Positions 8,194 to 17,027 of a DNA stretch of 64,000 bases are shown piece by piece. Position 1 is the first letter of the stretch, and each line of letters starts with the position of its first letter. The DNA is from Deltaproteobacteria bacterium (GTDB lineage: Bacteria; Desulfobacterota; Desulfomonilia; UBA1062), in the NCBI GenBank assembly GCA_017992605.1, contig JAGOOG010000009.1, forward strand, positions 1 through 64,000, written 5' to 3'. The notes under the pieces were generated by a model, which saw only the letters and a program-made list of their open reading frames with translations, had not been told where the DNA came from and made no database searches. The translations under genes and the position numbers were made by a program.

Positions 8194-9938
8194 CTTTCCA
8201 CCTCCGGCAACGGGATCTTCCTGAAGAGCGGCCTGCCGTGGGGGCAGGTCAGGGGAGAACCCTCCGTGACGAGTTCGTCCAGGAGGTGCTGGGCCTCCTG
8301 CCTGGTCAGGGCCTTGCCCGCACGCACGCTCGAATGACAGGCAATGGCCGAGAGCATCTCATCGAGCCGCGTTCCGGTCGTGCCTGCGCGAACCTCGCCC
8401 TCAATGATCGCATGGAGGAGGCCGAGCACCGCTTCGCGGATGTCCTTGTCGGCCAGGGGCTGCGGCACGGAACGGACGGCTATGGACGTCTCGCCGAAGG
8501 GTTCGCAGACGATGCCGAGCTGTTCCATGGCATCGGCGGCAGGCTCGAAGGCGGCATGTTCCCGGGGACTCAGGTCCAGCACCATGGGGGTCAGGAGCTC
8601 CTGCACGGCCTGGTCGCCACGGGCATGCATGCGCCTGAGCCTCTCGTAGGTGATCCTCTCGTGGGCGGCATGCTGGTCCATGATGTACAGCGAGTCATGA
8701 TCCTGGAGCAGCACGTACGTCGCGTGGAAGACGCCGATCACGGACAGGCCCCCATAGGAGAACTGCTCCGGCTGGTGCGGCGGCCCGTCCTCGAAGAGCG
8801 TGCCCGGCTGCATGCGGGCCATGGCCCGGGGTCCATAGGACGCGGATGGTTCCTCGCGAACCTCGAGGCCCCTACTGCCCTGGTTCGTGGAGCCGCGCCA
8901 GCCGTCGGCAGACCTCGCGACGGCTTCAGGATTACCCGCTTCCCGTGGCGTCCCCTGTGCGAGGGTGTCCCGGATGGATGAAACGACCAGACCGAACACG
9001 GCGCTCGAATACCTGAACCGCACCTCGGCCTTGGACGGGTGAACGTTCACGTCCACCTCGGCCGGGTCGATATCCACGAACAGCACCGCCACCGGATACC
9101 TTCCCCTCATGAGCAGGCCGCTGTACCCCTCGATCACCGCCGCCCCGAGCATGGCGTCCTTGACGGCCCGCCTGTTCACGAAGGCGTGGATGCCCGTCCT
9201 GTTCTGCCTGGCCTCCTTGGGAAGGGCGAGGAGGCCTGACACCGTCAAGCCCGGCCGTTCCCGCCTGAAGGGGACCAAGGGGTCTGAAAGCCTGGCGCCG
9301 AGGACGGCCATCGCCCGGTCCTCCAGCGTGGACCCGCCCGGCAGGTTGAGCACGGTTCTGCCGTTGACTGTCAGGGAAAACCTGATGCCGGGGTAGGCAA
9401 GGCCGTAGCGTGCAACGATATCGATGACGTTGCGCTGCTCCGTGGACGCTGTCTTGAGGAATTTCCTCCGGGCAGGCGTGTTGAAGAAGAGATCGGTCAC
9501 CTCGATGGTGGTCCCCTGCGGCAGACCCCTCGACGCCCGCCGTACCACCGTCCCGCCCTCGATGAGCAGGCTCAGCCCGTGTTCGGAGTCTCCCGGACGG
9601 GTCGCTATCTCGGTCCTGCTCACGGACAGGATGCTGGGAAGGGCCTCTCCCCTGAACCCGAGCGTCCTGATGGCACAGAGGTCGTCGACGTGTGCTATCT
9701 TGCTCGTGGCATGCCTGAGGATGGCCGTATCGAGCTCGTCGCCCGTCATGCCGGAGCCGTCGTCGCTGACGCGGATGAGCTCGCAGCCGTCACCCTGCAT
9801 CTCCACGGAGACGGTCCCGGATCCCGCATCGATGGCGTTCTCGACGAGTTCTTTGACCACCGAGGCCGGCCTCTCGATGACCTCGCCGGCGGCGATCTGG
9901 TTCACGAGGTCCGGTGGCAGAATCCTGATCCTGGTCAT
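8172..9938 (-). CDS. mutL: DNA mismatch repair protein MutL
   Basis: This 588-residue protein has the N-terminal GHKL ATPase (IAAGEVIERPASVVKELVEN, then DDGSGM and GFRGEAL) and a C-terminal dimerisation domain. The C-terminal part contains DQHAAHERITYE, matching the metal-dependent endonuclease motif DQHA(X)2E(X)4E, plus ACHSSVRAG and CPHGRP. It should therefore be a nicking MutL, as in bacteria without MutH. No clear Shine-Dalgarno precedes the ATG. It is the first gene of the leftward RNA-modification operon. Confidence 0.96.
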   Translation of the reverse strand: MTRIRILPPDLVNQIAAGEVIERPASVVKELVENAIDAGSGTVSVEMQGDGCELIRVSDDGSGMTGDELDTAILRHATSKIAHVDDLCAIRTLGFRGEALPSILSVSRTEIATRPGDSEHGLSLLIEGGTVVRRASRGLPQGTTIEVTDLFFNTPARRKFLKTASTEQRNVIDIVARYGLAYPGIRFSLTVNGRTVLNLPGGSTLEDRAMAVLGARLSDPLVPFRRERPGLTVSGLLALPKEARQNRTGIHAFVNRRAVKDAMLGAAVIEGYSGLLMRGRYPVAVLFVDIDPAEVDVNVHPSKAEVRFRYSSAVFGLVVSSIRDTLAQGTPREAGNPEAVARSADGWRGSTNQGSRGLEVREEPSASYGPRAMARMQPGTLFEDGPPHQPEQFSYGGLSVIGVFHATYVLLQDHDSLYIMDQHAAHERITYERLRRMHARGDQAVQELLTPMVLDLSPREHAAFEPAADAMEQLGIVCEPFGETSIAVRSVPQPLADKDIREAVLGLLHAIIEGEVRAGTTGTRLDEMLSAIACHSSVRAGKALTRQEAQHLLDELVTEGSPLTCPHGRPLFRKIPLPEVERWLGRRV

Positions 9939-10086
9939 GTGTGACTGGATATGTACATGATTGCCGGACCAGGCACAAGCCCCATGGACTGCGGGGTGAG
10001 CGCGGCAGCCCGATCGTTGCCGCGTCCTTCCCGGACCGGGACGGCTCCCGTGACCGCAGTGTTCGTCCTGCCCTGACGGCCGGGGT

Positions 10087-10116
10087 ATTTTATCTTCTTT
10101 TTTAGGATATCCTCAA
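10087..10116 (-). promoter_or_regulatory. Candidate promoter for the mutL operon
   Basis: On the minus strand TTGAGG (10116-10111) is followed after 18 bases by TAAAAT (10092-10087). The stretch is AT-rich against GC-rich surroundings. It lies about 150 bases upstream of mutL. A second overlapping match, TTGATT-N17-TATCCT, lies slightly upstream, so the exact hexamers are uncertain. Confidence 0.35.
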
Positions 10117-10211
10117 CGATATCATAAATCAACATATAACCATGCACGCGCTCGATCCCCAAGCGGTCGCAGGGGGCAGGGGGTCCGACCTGAATTACGA
10201 GCAGGAGGGGG

Positions 10212-12980
10212 TCAATCGTTCTGGGCCCTTCTCTTCAGACGGAGGATGCCTATGAGGAGCATCCCGGCCAGGAACATGAGGGAGAGGTCCTGGAGAAAAT
10301 GGTGATAGAATGATGAGACAGACACCTGAATAGGTGTGGTGTCTTTCCTGGGGCCTGCAATGGGACTCCGTGCGGCACCCTCTGCATCCATGCCATCGGG
10401 AACCGGGGGCGCGAGGGCCGCGGGGGCGGTCCCGGTGTCGCCGAGGTTGTCTCCGGGGGTCTGAGGGGCAGGGGTTGCCACCTTGTCCTCAATGCCGGCA
10501 GCGTCGGCCACAGGAGCGGTCGTGCCAGTGTATGCCCCGGATACGCTCCCCAGGCCATGCGGCGGGTCCCGGTCCACATCCTGCAACGATGCCAGGGCCA
10601 CACCGTCGTCCATGTCGGGCTCGCCTGACCCTTCGACGTACGTGGCCATTTCCATCCCTGGAGCTGAAGCGTATATCATGGTGTCCCGGGGGACATCCTC
10701 AGGCGCTTGGGTCACGACAACAGGGGCTTCTTCGAGGGGCTGGGACCCTGCGGCCGCGATCCCAGGTGCCCCTTCCACATCGACCGGGGCCATGACGGGG
10801 TCCTCGGGTCTGACCGACGCCGCGAGGCTCACCTCAGTGCCAGGTCGCTCCGCCTCCTCAACGATATCAGGTTCCTGCGGGGTGCTCCCGGCAATCTGTT
10901 CCTGGTCGCGGGACACGTCTGACTCGTCAGCCGCCGCATCGATGGTATCCTGGAGAGCCACGTCGTAGGTTTCCTCGGGGACCGACACTGCTGCGGTCTG
11001 GACTGCACCTTCGAGGGGTTCCTCTGGCGTCTGGGTTTCGGCGTACAGAATCAGGAGAAAATCAAGGAGACTTTCCGACCTGTTCTTCCGGGTCTCGTAG
11101 TCGGCAGCAGGGGCAACCCGATTTGCCGCATCGAGGGGTTCGTCGGCAGACAACAGGGGGGATGATCCAGAAAGTCCTGTCCCAATCCCGTCGATGGCCG
11201 TCAATGACGTGCCGGCCAGTGCGTACAAGTCTTCAACGGTCCCGTCGCCATAGTGGAGGATTGCCCCGGCATCGCCGACCGCGTACACGTTGTGAGCCGA
11301 ACTCCCCCAGACCTTGCGCAGGGAATTGCTCGTCGGGGTGGTCATGGCGTTCCAGGCGGTCCCATCGAAATGGAGCGTGGTCCCCTGTTCCCCGACGGCG
11401 TACACGTCGTTGGACGAGGCACCCCAGACCCCGTTGAGGAGGTAGAGTGTGCCGCTGTCCATGGCGCTCCAGGATGCGCCGTCGAAATGCAGGACCGTGC
11501 CCATCTCGCCCACGGCAAAGACATCACCGGGAGAATCGCTCCATACGCCGAGCAGGGTGTGGGCCGTCTGTTTCGGCAGGAGAGTCCATGACATGCCGTC
11601 ATAGTGCAGCATGGTTCCGTGCTCGCCGACTGCGTACACGTCACAGGATGAAGTCCCCCATACACTGTAGAGGATCTTGTGCACGCCCGTATCAACGGCG
11701 CTCCAGCTTGTGCCGTCGAAGTGCAGGAGCGTGCCTTCATGCCCCACTGCGTAGACGTCCCGGGAGGAGGTGCCCCATATCCCGGTGAGGGTTGCGCCTG
11801 TGCCGCTCGCCATGGTCTGCCACCCATGACCGTCGTGACGCATGATCACTCCGTGGTAACCTACCACGAAGACTTCATGTTCAGGGCTGGTCCAGACCCC
11901 GGTCAGGGAATTGGCCTGTCCCACGTCCAGGGTCTTCCATGCGTTCCCGTTGTATTGACAGACCTTTCCCTCGAGGCCCACGGCGACGATGTTGTTCCTC
12001 GAGTTGCCGAGAACGGCCATCAGGTTATTACCCTTGCCGCTCGTCATGGAGGCCCAGGAGGTGCCGTCATGGCGCAGGATGGTTCCTCCCGCACCCACCG
12101 CGAAGCACCCGTTGCCGGCAATGCCCCGGATTCCGTAGAGATTGTCCGCGTCCAAATCCTGTACCTGGTGAAAGGACTTCCCGTCGGAGTACAGGACAGT
12201 TCCCGCGTCCCCCACTGCGAACAAGCGGGAACCCTGTGCGCCCCAGATGCCATGGAGATCGCGTGTCGTGGGGGAGTCATGAGGCTGCCACGACGAACCG
12301 TCATAGTGGAGGATCGTCCCCTTGTACCCGACCGCGTAGACATCGGTGACGGATCTTCCCCAAACCGCCAGGAGGTCCCTGTGCAGGTCATTGGGCATGG
12401 CACGCCATGCGGTGCCGTTGTAGTGGAGCACGGTGCCGCCATAGCCGACTGCGAAGACATCGGAGGGGGACCCGCCCCAGATGCCCCTCAAGGTCTTCGT
12501 CGTGCCGCTGTCCATGATGCCCCAGGCCCTGCCGTCATAATGGAGGACCGTGCCGTTGTGGCCCACGGCATAGACATTGGTGCCGGAGGTTCCCCAGACG
12601 CCCCAGAGGCACTCGGAGGTCCCGCCGGCCATGGATGTCCACGCGGTCCCATCGTAATGGATAATGGTTCCATGGCGGCCCACGGCGAAAACGTCCGTGT
12701 TCGACGAGCCCCATATGGCCTGGAGGTGTTGGGCGGTCGGGGTCGACAAGCTGCACCACGACCCGCCGTCATAATAGAGGATCGTGCCGTTGTTGCCGGC
12801 AGCGAAAACATGGGTACCCGAGTGGACCCAGACAGCGTTGAGGGTGTTCCCCTGGGGAAGGGGGTTCTGCCACTCCCATTCCGAGGACAGACCTTTCCCG
12901 GGGAGAAACAGGATGCACCAGAGAACCACACAGAGTATGCAAGAAAGACCTTCGGCCTTCCTTGACCAGACAAATCCCAT
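10212..12980 (-). CDS. Exported protein with fourteen 39-residue beta-propeller-like repeats and a C-terminal membrane anchor
   Basis: This is a 922-residue secreted or envelope protein. A signal peptide (LSCILCVVLWCILFL) is followed by 14 consecutive repeats of exactly 39 residues (DNA 12836 down to about 11199) with consensus VWG-S--DVYAVG--GT-LHYDG-W. Fourteen blades of this length would fit two seven-bladed propellers; that fold is inferred. Next comes an acidic, Pro/Ala-rich linker of about 300 residues, then one hydrophobic segment (LSLMFLAGMLLIGIL) ending in RLKRRAQND, which looks like a tail anchor or sorting signal. The ATG at 12980 is chosen for GAGG six bases upstream; in-frame ATGs at 12992 and 13022 are alternatives. 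A carbohydrate-binding or surface-interaction role is plausible but not shown. Confidence 0.8.
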   Translation of the reverse strand: MGFVWSRKAEGLSCILCVVLWCILFLPGKGLSSEWEWQNPLPQGNTLNAVWVHSGTHVFAAGNNGTILYYDGGSWCSLSTPTAQHLQAIWGSSNTDVFAVGRHGTIIHYDGTAWTSMAGGTSECLWGVWGTSGTNVYAVGHNGTVLHYDGRAWGIMDSGTTKTLRGIWGGSPSDVFAVGYGGTVLHYNGTAWRAMPNDLHRDLLAVWGRSVTDVYAVGYKGTILHYDGSSWQPHDSPTTRDLHGIWGAQGSRLFAVGDAGTVLYSDGKSFHQVQDLDADNLYGIRGIAGNGCFAVGAGGTILRHDGTSWASMTSGKGNNLMAVLGNSRNNIVAVGLEGKVCQYNGNAWKTLDVGQANSLTGVWTSPEHEVFVVGYHGVIMRHDGHGWQTMASGTGATLTGIWGTSSRDVYAVGHEGTLLHFDGTSWSAVDTGVHKILYSVWGTSSCDVYAVGEHGTMLHYDGMSWTLLPKQTAHTLLGVWSDSPGDVFAVGEMGTVLHFDGASWSAMDSGTLYLLNGVWGASSNDVYAVGEQGTTLHFDGTAWNAMTTPTSNSLRKVWGSSAHNVYAVGDAGAILHYGDGTVEDLYALAGTSLTAIDGIGTGLSGSSPLLSADEPLDAANRVAPAADYETRKNRSESLLDFLLILYAETQTPEEPLEGAVQTAAVSVPEETYDVALQDTIDAAADESDVSRDQEQIAGSTPQEPDIVEEAERPGTEVSLAASVRPEDPVMAPVDVEGAPGIAAAGSQPLEEAPVVVTQAPEDVPRDTMIYASAPGMEMATYVEGSGEPDMDDGVALASLQDVDRDPPHGLGSVSGAYTGTTAPVADAAGIEDKVATPAPQTPGDNLGDTGTAPAALAPPVPDGMDAEGAARSPIAGPRKDTTPIQVSVSSFYHHFLQDLSLMFLAGMLLIGILRLKRRAQND
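11199..12836 (-). repeat. Array of fourteen 117-bp coding repeats
   Basis: The propeller gene holds 14 tandem units of 117 bp each, every one in frame with no indel between units. Protein identity between units is moderate (G-W-G, AVG, GT, HYDG and W positions are kept), while the DNA has diverged. The array is therefore old and under selection for protein structure, not a recent slippage product. Units 7 and 8 (beginning GIRGIAG and AVLGNSR) are the most divergent. Confidence 0.85.
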
Positions 12981-13483
12981 GTAAAACCTCATGTCATCGT
13001 GCCGGCATTCCGTGTCCGGCATATAAAAAATAAAGGGGAGCCGCTATGCCCTCTGAATTTCCGAAGCAAGGAAAATGCCATCCATTATCTGTGCGGAATT
13101 AAATTGACTAAATAAAAACCGGTGAGAAATGTGACCGCATTTGTGAACGCGGTTGGCAATTTTTGGGAAGATATTTTCTCACAGTCATGGCAAAGGGATG
13201 ACGATCATTCATTGACACCTTATTCTATTATAATAGCAAATGTTTTCTCTTGTGACTGTAAATGATTTCACATTTTCAGGGGGTTCGAGCTGGCCCTCGA
13301 AAATTTACCCCAGATTTTCCTTGTATTGCACGAACCCCTGTCTGGCAGGCTAATTGCTTAGTTTCACGTTCATGAAATCTGTATAATGCAATCGGGGTTC
13401 TACTGCTTCGTGAAATCTCTCAAAGCCCCTTCGAATAAGAACAAGCTTTGCAAACCAATCCATGAGAGAGAGGAGTGTCGTGT
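12981..13483. other. AT-rich divergent intergenic region
   Basis: About 500 bases separate the divergent propeller gene and the 5'-nucleotidase gene. The region is clearly more AT-rich than its surroundings. It holds no convincing gene. It contains a 12-bp perfect palindrome CTATTATAATAG (13225-13236), an inverted repeat TTCGAG-N6-CTCGAA (13284-13301) nested in a larger CAGGGGGTTCG/CGAACCCCTG pair (13277-13340), and the sigma-54-type promoter described separately. Confidence 0.6.
13342..13358 (+). promoter_or_regulatory. Sigma-54 (RpoN) promoter candidate
   Basis: CTGGCAGGCTAATTGCT matches the -24/-12 consensus YTGGCACG-N4-TTGCW with a single mismatch, and the GG-to-GC spacing is exact. Transcription would start near 13369, giving a leader of about 115 bases to the 5'-nucleotidase ATG. 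The nested inverted repeat at 13277-13340 just upstream could bind an activator. This is read by eye and not scored. Confidence 0.55.
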
Positions 13484-15298
13484 ATGAAAAAGGTAAAATG
13501 GGCTGCACTGGCAGGTACCCTCCTGCTGATACTCATGACCAGCGCGTGCTGGTTCGGAAACGTCACGGTGACCATCCTGCAGACCTCGGATGTGCACCAC
13601 CATGCCAGCGGGTACGGGCCGTACCTTGACTACACCCCCATGGACACCACCGATGGGGATGAGATCATGGGAGGCTATGCAAGGCTGGCCACACTCATCA
13701 AGAGCATCCGTGAGGAACAGAAGAGAAAATGCATCCCGACCATGGTCTTCGACTCGGGTGACTTCACCATGGGGACCGTCTATGACCTCACTGCAGCAGA
13801 TCCCATCTCGTTGAAATTCTTCCAGATGATGAAGTACGACGCCATCACCCTGGGCAACCACGAGTTCGACTGGGGTCCGCAGGGCCTGGCCATGCTCCTG
13901 TCCAATGCCGTTGCCAACGGATTCACCGTGCCGGTGGTGGCCACCAACATGGTGGTACCGGAGGATAACGTACTGCAGGGTATCAAGGATGCGGGCATAA
14001 TAGTCGGAACGAAGGTTCTCCAGCACACTTGTGGGGTAAAGCTGGGCATCATCGGCCTCATGGGCCCGGATTCCGACTCCAAGGCCCCGGTGGCTGCTCC
14101 GGTAACCTTTAACCATGATTATGCATTCATCCAGCAGCAGGTCGACTACCTGAAAAAGACCCGGAAAGTGGATGTGGTCATCGCCCTGTCCCACGGCGGC
14201 GTTGAGAACAGTGGAAAGGGAGACGACGCCGACCTGGCCAGCAACGTCACGGGCATCGACATCATCGCATCGGGCCACTACCACACCGCCACGGGCGAGC
14301 CCCTGGTCATCGGCCCGTCCAAGACCATCATCTTCTCCCCCGGCGAATATGGGAAATACCTCAGCAGACTCGACGTGACCTACAACATCTTCACGAGGAA
14401 GCTGGTGGACTACGAGTTCACCCTGATCCCGGTGGACGACTCGGTTGAGGGCGACCCCCAGATTCAGGCCGTGGTGGACGCATATAATGCCCAGATCGGC
14501 GCGGCATTGAGCAGTGCCGGTTTACCTGACCTTGATGCCCCGATTACCACCACATCCTTTGCCCTGGAAAAGTCTTCGTTCCAGGTGACCGGCATCGGCA
14601 GCCTCGCCGCCGACTCGCTCAGGGCTGTTGCAAACGGTCTCCTGGTGGAGCAGGGACTTAACATCGACACTTCGCCTCCTACTCCTTTCCATGTCGGTGT
14701 CGTTGCCAGCGGTGTCATCCGCGATGACATCTATCCGGGCAAGACCGGGATCGTAACCTTCTCAGACGTGTACAACATGCTGCCCCTGGGCATCTCTCCC
14801 TATGATCCGTCGGTCCCCGGTTATCCGCTCATGTCGGTCTATGCTTCCGGTGAAGACGTCTACACCATCTGTGAAGTCGCATTGACTCTTGCCCCCCAGA
14901 TCGGTTCGGATTACTACCTGAATTTCTCAGGTCTCAGTATCGATTATGATATTAGCGGAGCACCCATGTTCCAGGGGGTTCATGACGTAGGTGTGTATAA
15001 CCCTGGTGACTCCCTTTGCATGGGAGATACGACACCTGTGGATCCCGATGGCATGTACCGTATCGTTGTGGATCTGTACGCCCTCCAGATGCTTTATATC
15101 GTGAACGATTACCTCGAGCTTTATGGATTACCAACCATCGAGCCACTCTATCCATCGCGGATCGACAGGGATCTTGCCGAGGGTGTCCAGGAGCTCAAGG
15201 AATGGATGGCCCCGTTGTTCTTCCTGCCTATGATCGGAACAACGATCCCTGAAGCTATCTATGGCCCTGGCGGCCTAGCGATGGGGCGGGTGTACTAA
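13484..15298 (+). CDS. 5'-nucleotidase / UshA-family metallophosphoesterase, exported
   Basis: This 604-residue exported enzyme likely hydrolyses nucleotides or related phosphoesters outside the inner membrane. A lipoprotein-like signal ends in LMTSAC. The dinuclear metal site is complete: TSDVHHH, DSGDFTMG, LGNHEFDWG, ALSHGG and GHYHT, in that order within the first 280 residues. The C-terminal half fits the 5'-nucleotidase C domain. The ATG at 13484 has GAGAGGAG nine bases upstream; a GTG at 13475 is in frame but too close. It lies downstream of a sigma-54 promoter candidate and is followed by a strong terminator, so it is probably monocistronic. Confidence 0.88.
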   Translation: MKKVKWAALAGTLLLILMTSACWFGNVTVTILQTSDVHHHASGYGPYLDYTPMDTTDGDEIMGGYARLATLIKSIREEQKRKCIPTMVFDSGDFTMGTVYDLTAADPISLKFFQMMKYDAITLGNHEFDWGPQGLAMLLSNAVANGFTVPVVATNMVVPEDNVLQGIKDAGIIVGTKVLQHTCGVKLGIIGLMGPDSDSKAPVAAPVTFNHDYAFIQQQVDYLKKTRKVDVVIALSHGGVENSGKGDDADLASNVTGIDIIASGHYHTATGEPLVIGPSKTIIFSPGEYGKYLSRLDVTYNIFTRKLVDYEFTLIPVDDSVEGDPQIQAVVDAYNAQIGAALSSAGLPDLDAPITTTSFALEKSSFQVTGIGSLAADSLRAVANGLLVEQGLNIDTSPPTPFHVGVVASGVIRDDIYPGKTGIVTFSDVYNMLPLGISPYDPSVPGYPLMSVYASGEDVYTICEVALTLAPQIGSDYYLNFSGLSIDYDISGAPMFQGVHDVGVYNPGDSLCMGDTTPVDPDGMYRIVVDLYALQMLYIVNDYLELYGLPTIEPLYPSRIDRDLAEGVQELKEWMAPLFFLPMIGTTIPEAIYGPGGLAMGRVY

Positions 15299-15329
15299 TC
15301 CTTTAATTTTGGAAGACTGTCCTGACATG

Positions 15330-15374
15330 AAACCGGGGCACCGGCACTGCACGTTCTGCCGGTGACCCGGTTTT
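15330..15374 (+). terminator. Rho-independent terminator after the 5'-nucleotidase gene
   Basis: An 8-bp stem CACCGGCA/TGCCGGTG with a 10-base loop is extended, after one mismatch, by AAACCGGG/CCCGGTTT and ends in TTTT. It lies 31 bases after the stop and just before the convergent erythrin-VIT stop at 15388. Confidence 0.85.
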
Positions 15375-15387
15375 CCCATTCAAGAAA

Positions 15388-16512
15388 TTAGCCCAGATTG
15401 ACCCCGATGAGGTGCCCGATGCCGTAGGTGATGGCAGCCGCGGCAAGGCCGAATACTACCTGGCGCATACCCGAGAACAGCGCGCTGCGTCCCGTCATGA
15501 GGGTGATGGCTGCGCCGATGATGAACAGCCCAAGGGCGCTGCACAGGACGCTGGCAGCGATCCCTGCCGTCCCGGCGAAAAAGAAATAGGGGATCACCGG
15601 TATGATCGCCCCGAAGGCGAAGAGGAGGAAGGAAGTGATGGCAGCCTCCCACGCCGACCCGCCCAGTTCCTTCGGGTCGATGCCGAGCTCCTCGCGGGCC
15701 AGGGTGTCGAGGGCCGTCTTTCTGTCGGAGAGCATCCGCTCCGCCATGGACCGTGCTTCGTCGGCCGCCATGCCCTTGGCCTGGTAGATGAGCGAGAGCT
15801 CCTCCATCTCCTCCTCGGGGTTTTCTTCCAGCTCCTGCTCCTCGATGCTTATCTGGTGCTCGTAGAGTTCCCGCGAGCTCTGCACCGAGAGCCACTCCCC
15901 CAGGGCCATGGACAGAGCGCCAGCCAGGAGCCCGGCAAAGCCTGCAAGGAGGATCTCCTGCGATCCCATCCCGGCCCCGGCGACGCCCATGACCAGGCTG
16001 AACACCGAGACGAGCCCGTCGTTGGCGCCGAGCACGCCCGCGCGAAGCGCATTGCCTCCCGCTGCCCGGTGGCGGCCTTCGAACCGGGCCACCTCGCTCC
16101 CCTCGAGCCCCCCCGACGTCCTTGCCAGGTGTCCGAAGATGCGCGCATGGGTGCGCTCCTGCGCGGACATCTTCGCCGCCTCGGACTCGGGCTGTCCATC
16201 GTAGTGAGATCCGGCCCCCTGCTCGATGCCTGCGATGGTCGGCAGCACGAACGAGATGCCGAACCGGGCTGCCAGCATGCACAGAACCTTCGTGCGCCAC
16301 CCCGGCCGGTACACGGGGACCCCGGCCCCCGCCTGGCGGAGCTTCGCCTCCCAGGTCGCCGCATGGGATGCCTCGGTCTGGGCAAGCCTGCGGTAGACGT
16401 CCGCAAGGGTCGGGTTCTTCTCGAGGGAGGCAAGGCACTCGTAGAGGGTCCCGGCCTCGTGTTCCGAGAGGAGATTCTTCCGGTAACGTCTTATGTCCTG
16501 TGCTGTCGCCAT
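15388..16512 (-). CDS. Erythrin-vacuolar iron transporter fusion (MbfA type)
   Basis: This 374-residue protein has an N-terminal ferritin-like (erythrin) domain of about 150 residues with iron-ligand strings SEHEAGTLYE, TEASHAATWE and QERTHARIF. A VIT1/CCC1 domain follows (GANDGLVSVFSL, a hydrophilic EEQELEENPEEEMEEL arm, then paired C-terminal membrane helices). Characterised MbfA proteins export iron or manganese and protect against metal and peroxide stress. The ATG at 16512 is preferred because GAGGAG lies six bases upstream; the ATG at 16518 abuts it. The start sits 17 bases after the stop of the upstream PAS gene, so the two are probably co-translated. Confidence 0.9.
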   Translation of the reverse strand: MATAQDIRRYRKNLLSEHEAGTLYECLASLEKNPTLADVYRRLAQTEASHAATWEAKLRQAGAGVPVYRPGWRTKVLCMLAARFGISFVLPTIAGIEQGAGSHYDGQPESEAAKMSAQERTHARIFGHLARTSGGLEGSEVARFEGRHRAAGGNALRAGVLGANDGLVSVFSLVMGVAGAGMGSQEILLAGFAGLLAGALSMALGEWLSVQSSRELYEHQISIEEQELEENPEEEMEELSLIYQAKGMAADEARSMAERMLSDRKTALDTLAREELGIDPKELGGSAWEAAITSFLLFAFGAIIPVIPYFFFAGTAGIAASVLCSALGLFIIGAAITLMTGRSALFSGMRQVVFGLAAAAITYGIGHLIGVNLG

Positions 16513-16529
16513 GAGCATCTCCTCAATTA

Positions 16530-16868
16530 TTAGCGGATGAAGTGCGGGACAACATGGGGTATCTCCAGGACAAGCTCCACGAAACCCCTGTGCGTGCCGC
16601 CGCTGTACCAGGGCGACTGGTAGATGATCTTCTTCTTGCCATTCTTCTCGATGGTGTACACATTGTCCTGCCTGTTCTCCATGATGGCCACGAGTCTGGT
16701 CCGGGCAGGCTCCGGGTGGCAGTCCAGCAGGTTCGAGCCCAGCAGGTCCTTTCCGCCCTGTTCACGGAACATCCGGGCCGCCCTGTCATTCATCTCGAGT
16801 ATGATGCCTTCGGTGTCACATACGGTGATCGCGCCGGGGAATTCCTTGATCCATTCGTGAGTGTCCAT
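16530..16868 (-). CDS. Stand-alone PAS domain protein
   Basis: This 112-residue protein is one PAS domain (AITVCDTEGIILEMNDRAARMF, then a later beta-sheet half ending in FVELVLEIPHVVPHF) with no output domain. It would sense a ligand or redox state and act through a partner. It lies immediately upstream of the MbfA-like exporter in the same direction, so a link to iron or oxidative stress is a reasonable inference. AAAGGA is about 13 bases before the ATG, which is weak. Confidence 0.8.
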   Translation of the reverse strand: MDTHEWIKEFPGAITVCDTEGIILEMNDRAARMFREQGGKDLLGSNLLDCHPEPARTRLVAIMENRQDNVYTIEKNGKKKIIYQSPWYSGGTHRGFVELVLEIPHVVPHFIR

Positions 16869-17027
16869 TGAGAGTGGGGCATCCTTTCTCTTGTTATTCC
16901 CGTTTTTCGGAGGATATCACGTTTCACCGCCCTTGCGATATCCGTATTGTGCCCTTGGTATTCCATCCCGACTGTTCATGGAATTCAGGGTCGGAATCGT
17001 GTATTCTTCCTGGCGGAGGATGCGAAC

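Noticed and set aside
9935-10162. 75-codon frame upstream of mutL
   Set aside because: No ribosome binding site, no family features, and it overlaps the likely mutL promoter.
11199-12836. Regular 117-bp periodicity as a CRISPR or satellite repeat
   Set aside because: Units are diverged coding sequence in one reading frame with no constant repeat and unique spacer pattern.
13212-13234. TTGACA followed by TATAAT in the AT-rich gap
   Set aside because: The spacer is only 11 bases, too short for a sigma-70 promoter.
13281-13301. GGGTTCGAG resembling a tRNA T-arm
   Set aside because: No acceptor or anticodon stems can be drawn around it; it belongs to an inverted repeat.
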